Shown here piece after piece: positions 63,974 through 64,000 of a DNA stretch of 64,000 bases (the stretch's first letter is position 1; the number at the start of each line of letters is the position of its first letter). Under the pieces are notes generated by a model that was given only the letters and a program-made list of their open reading frames with translations, made no database searches and had not been told where the DNA came from. Made by a program: the position numbers and the translations under genes. Source of the stretch: Geitlerinema sp. PCC 7407 (GTDB lineage Bacteria > Cyanobacteriota > Cyanobacteriia > PCC-7407). The stretch lies in assembly GCF_000317045.1 (NCBI RefSeq), contig NC_019703.1:1600501-1664500 (forward strand). Reading direction: 5' to 3'.

Positions 63974-64000
63974 TCAGAAATAATTGAGCGTCTAATTTTT

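Overview
The window is a contiguous piece of a cyanobacterial chromosome. The signs are the octamer GCGATCGC (HIP1) recurring throughout genes and gaps, and several cyanobacterial or plastid genes: petH with a CpcD-type linker domain, phosphoribulokinase with both redox cysteine pairs, ycf54, a CAAD/CURT1 protein, sipA, ntcB, a complex C (cytochrome b6f) assembly factor, NTRC-type thioredoxin reductase and a PEP-CTERM protein. Coding DNA is GC-rich with compact spacing. No prophage, insertion sequence, CRISPR array or integrase is visible, so this is mostly core chromosome. The genus cannot be fixed from the sequence; a GC-rich, non-picocyanobacterial lineage fits.

Layout. 1-13.9 kb: the start of smc, an exported EndoU-like nuclease, an amidase, a Trypco1-domain protein, folD, crtE and a DUF212 protein, then a minus-strand run (ilvD, pdxJ, ycf54, an exported protein), a pentapeptide protein, an Npun_F0494-type protein and cobQ. 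14-21 kb: a ferredoxin and ureEFG, a PEP-CTERM protein, a lumenal pentapeptide protein, a PNPOx-like protein, an SGNH hydrolase and the group rpoZ / exported protein / DUF1818 / tRNA-Pro(GGG) ending in a strong terminator. 21-33 kb: a GH13 enzyme, a MacB-type permease, a GT8-like protein, NTRC, a receptor-like kinase with an extracytoplasmic ligand-binding domain, DUF456, a CCB-type protein, a PBP4-type peptidase and an LptC-like lipoprotein. 33-43 kb: ntcB with a textbook NtcA-type promoter, a TrpD2-like gene, an MBL-fold protein, panD, ppa, small genes, a GAF-GAF-PAS adenylate cyclase and recN. 43-55 kb: a UbiB/ABC1 kinase, a short HmpF-like protein, valS, then prk and petH divergent, hom and ldh. 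55-64 kb: CAAD protein, 2Fe-2S protein, sipA, an M16 peptidase pair, purK with a 6S RNA gene directly behind it, an ArsA-type ATPase and an AT-rich orphan ORF.

Functional threads. Photosynthesis and carbon: prk, petH, ycf54, CAAD, complex C assembly, crtE. Nitrogen: ntcB with its NtcA site, ureEFG, and petH, which is nitrogen-responsive in relatives. Redox: NTRC and two 2Fe-2S proteins. Global transcription: rpoZ and 6S RNA. Signalling: adenylate cyclase, receptor-like kinase, SipA.

The most notable items are the 6S RNA call, the NtcA promoter at ntcB, terminators built around the HIP1 octamer, four convergent gene pairs whose stop codons share a 4-bp palindrome, the EndoU lipoprotein, the Trypco1 protein and the kinase with a substrate-binding-protein sensor. 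I did not find a clearly new multi-gene system. The best candidates for new biology are the EndoU protein, the Trypco1 protein, the short HmpF-like protein and the orphan ORF at the right edge.
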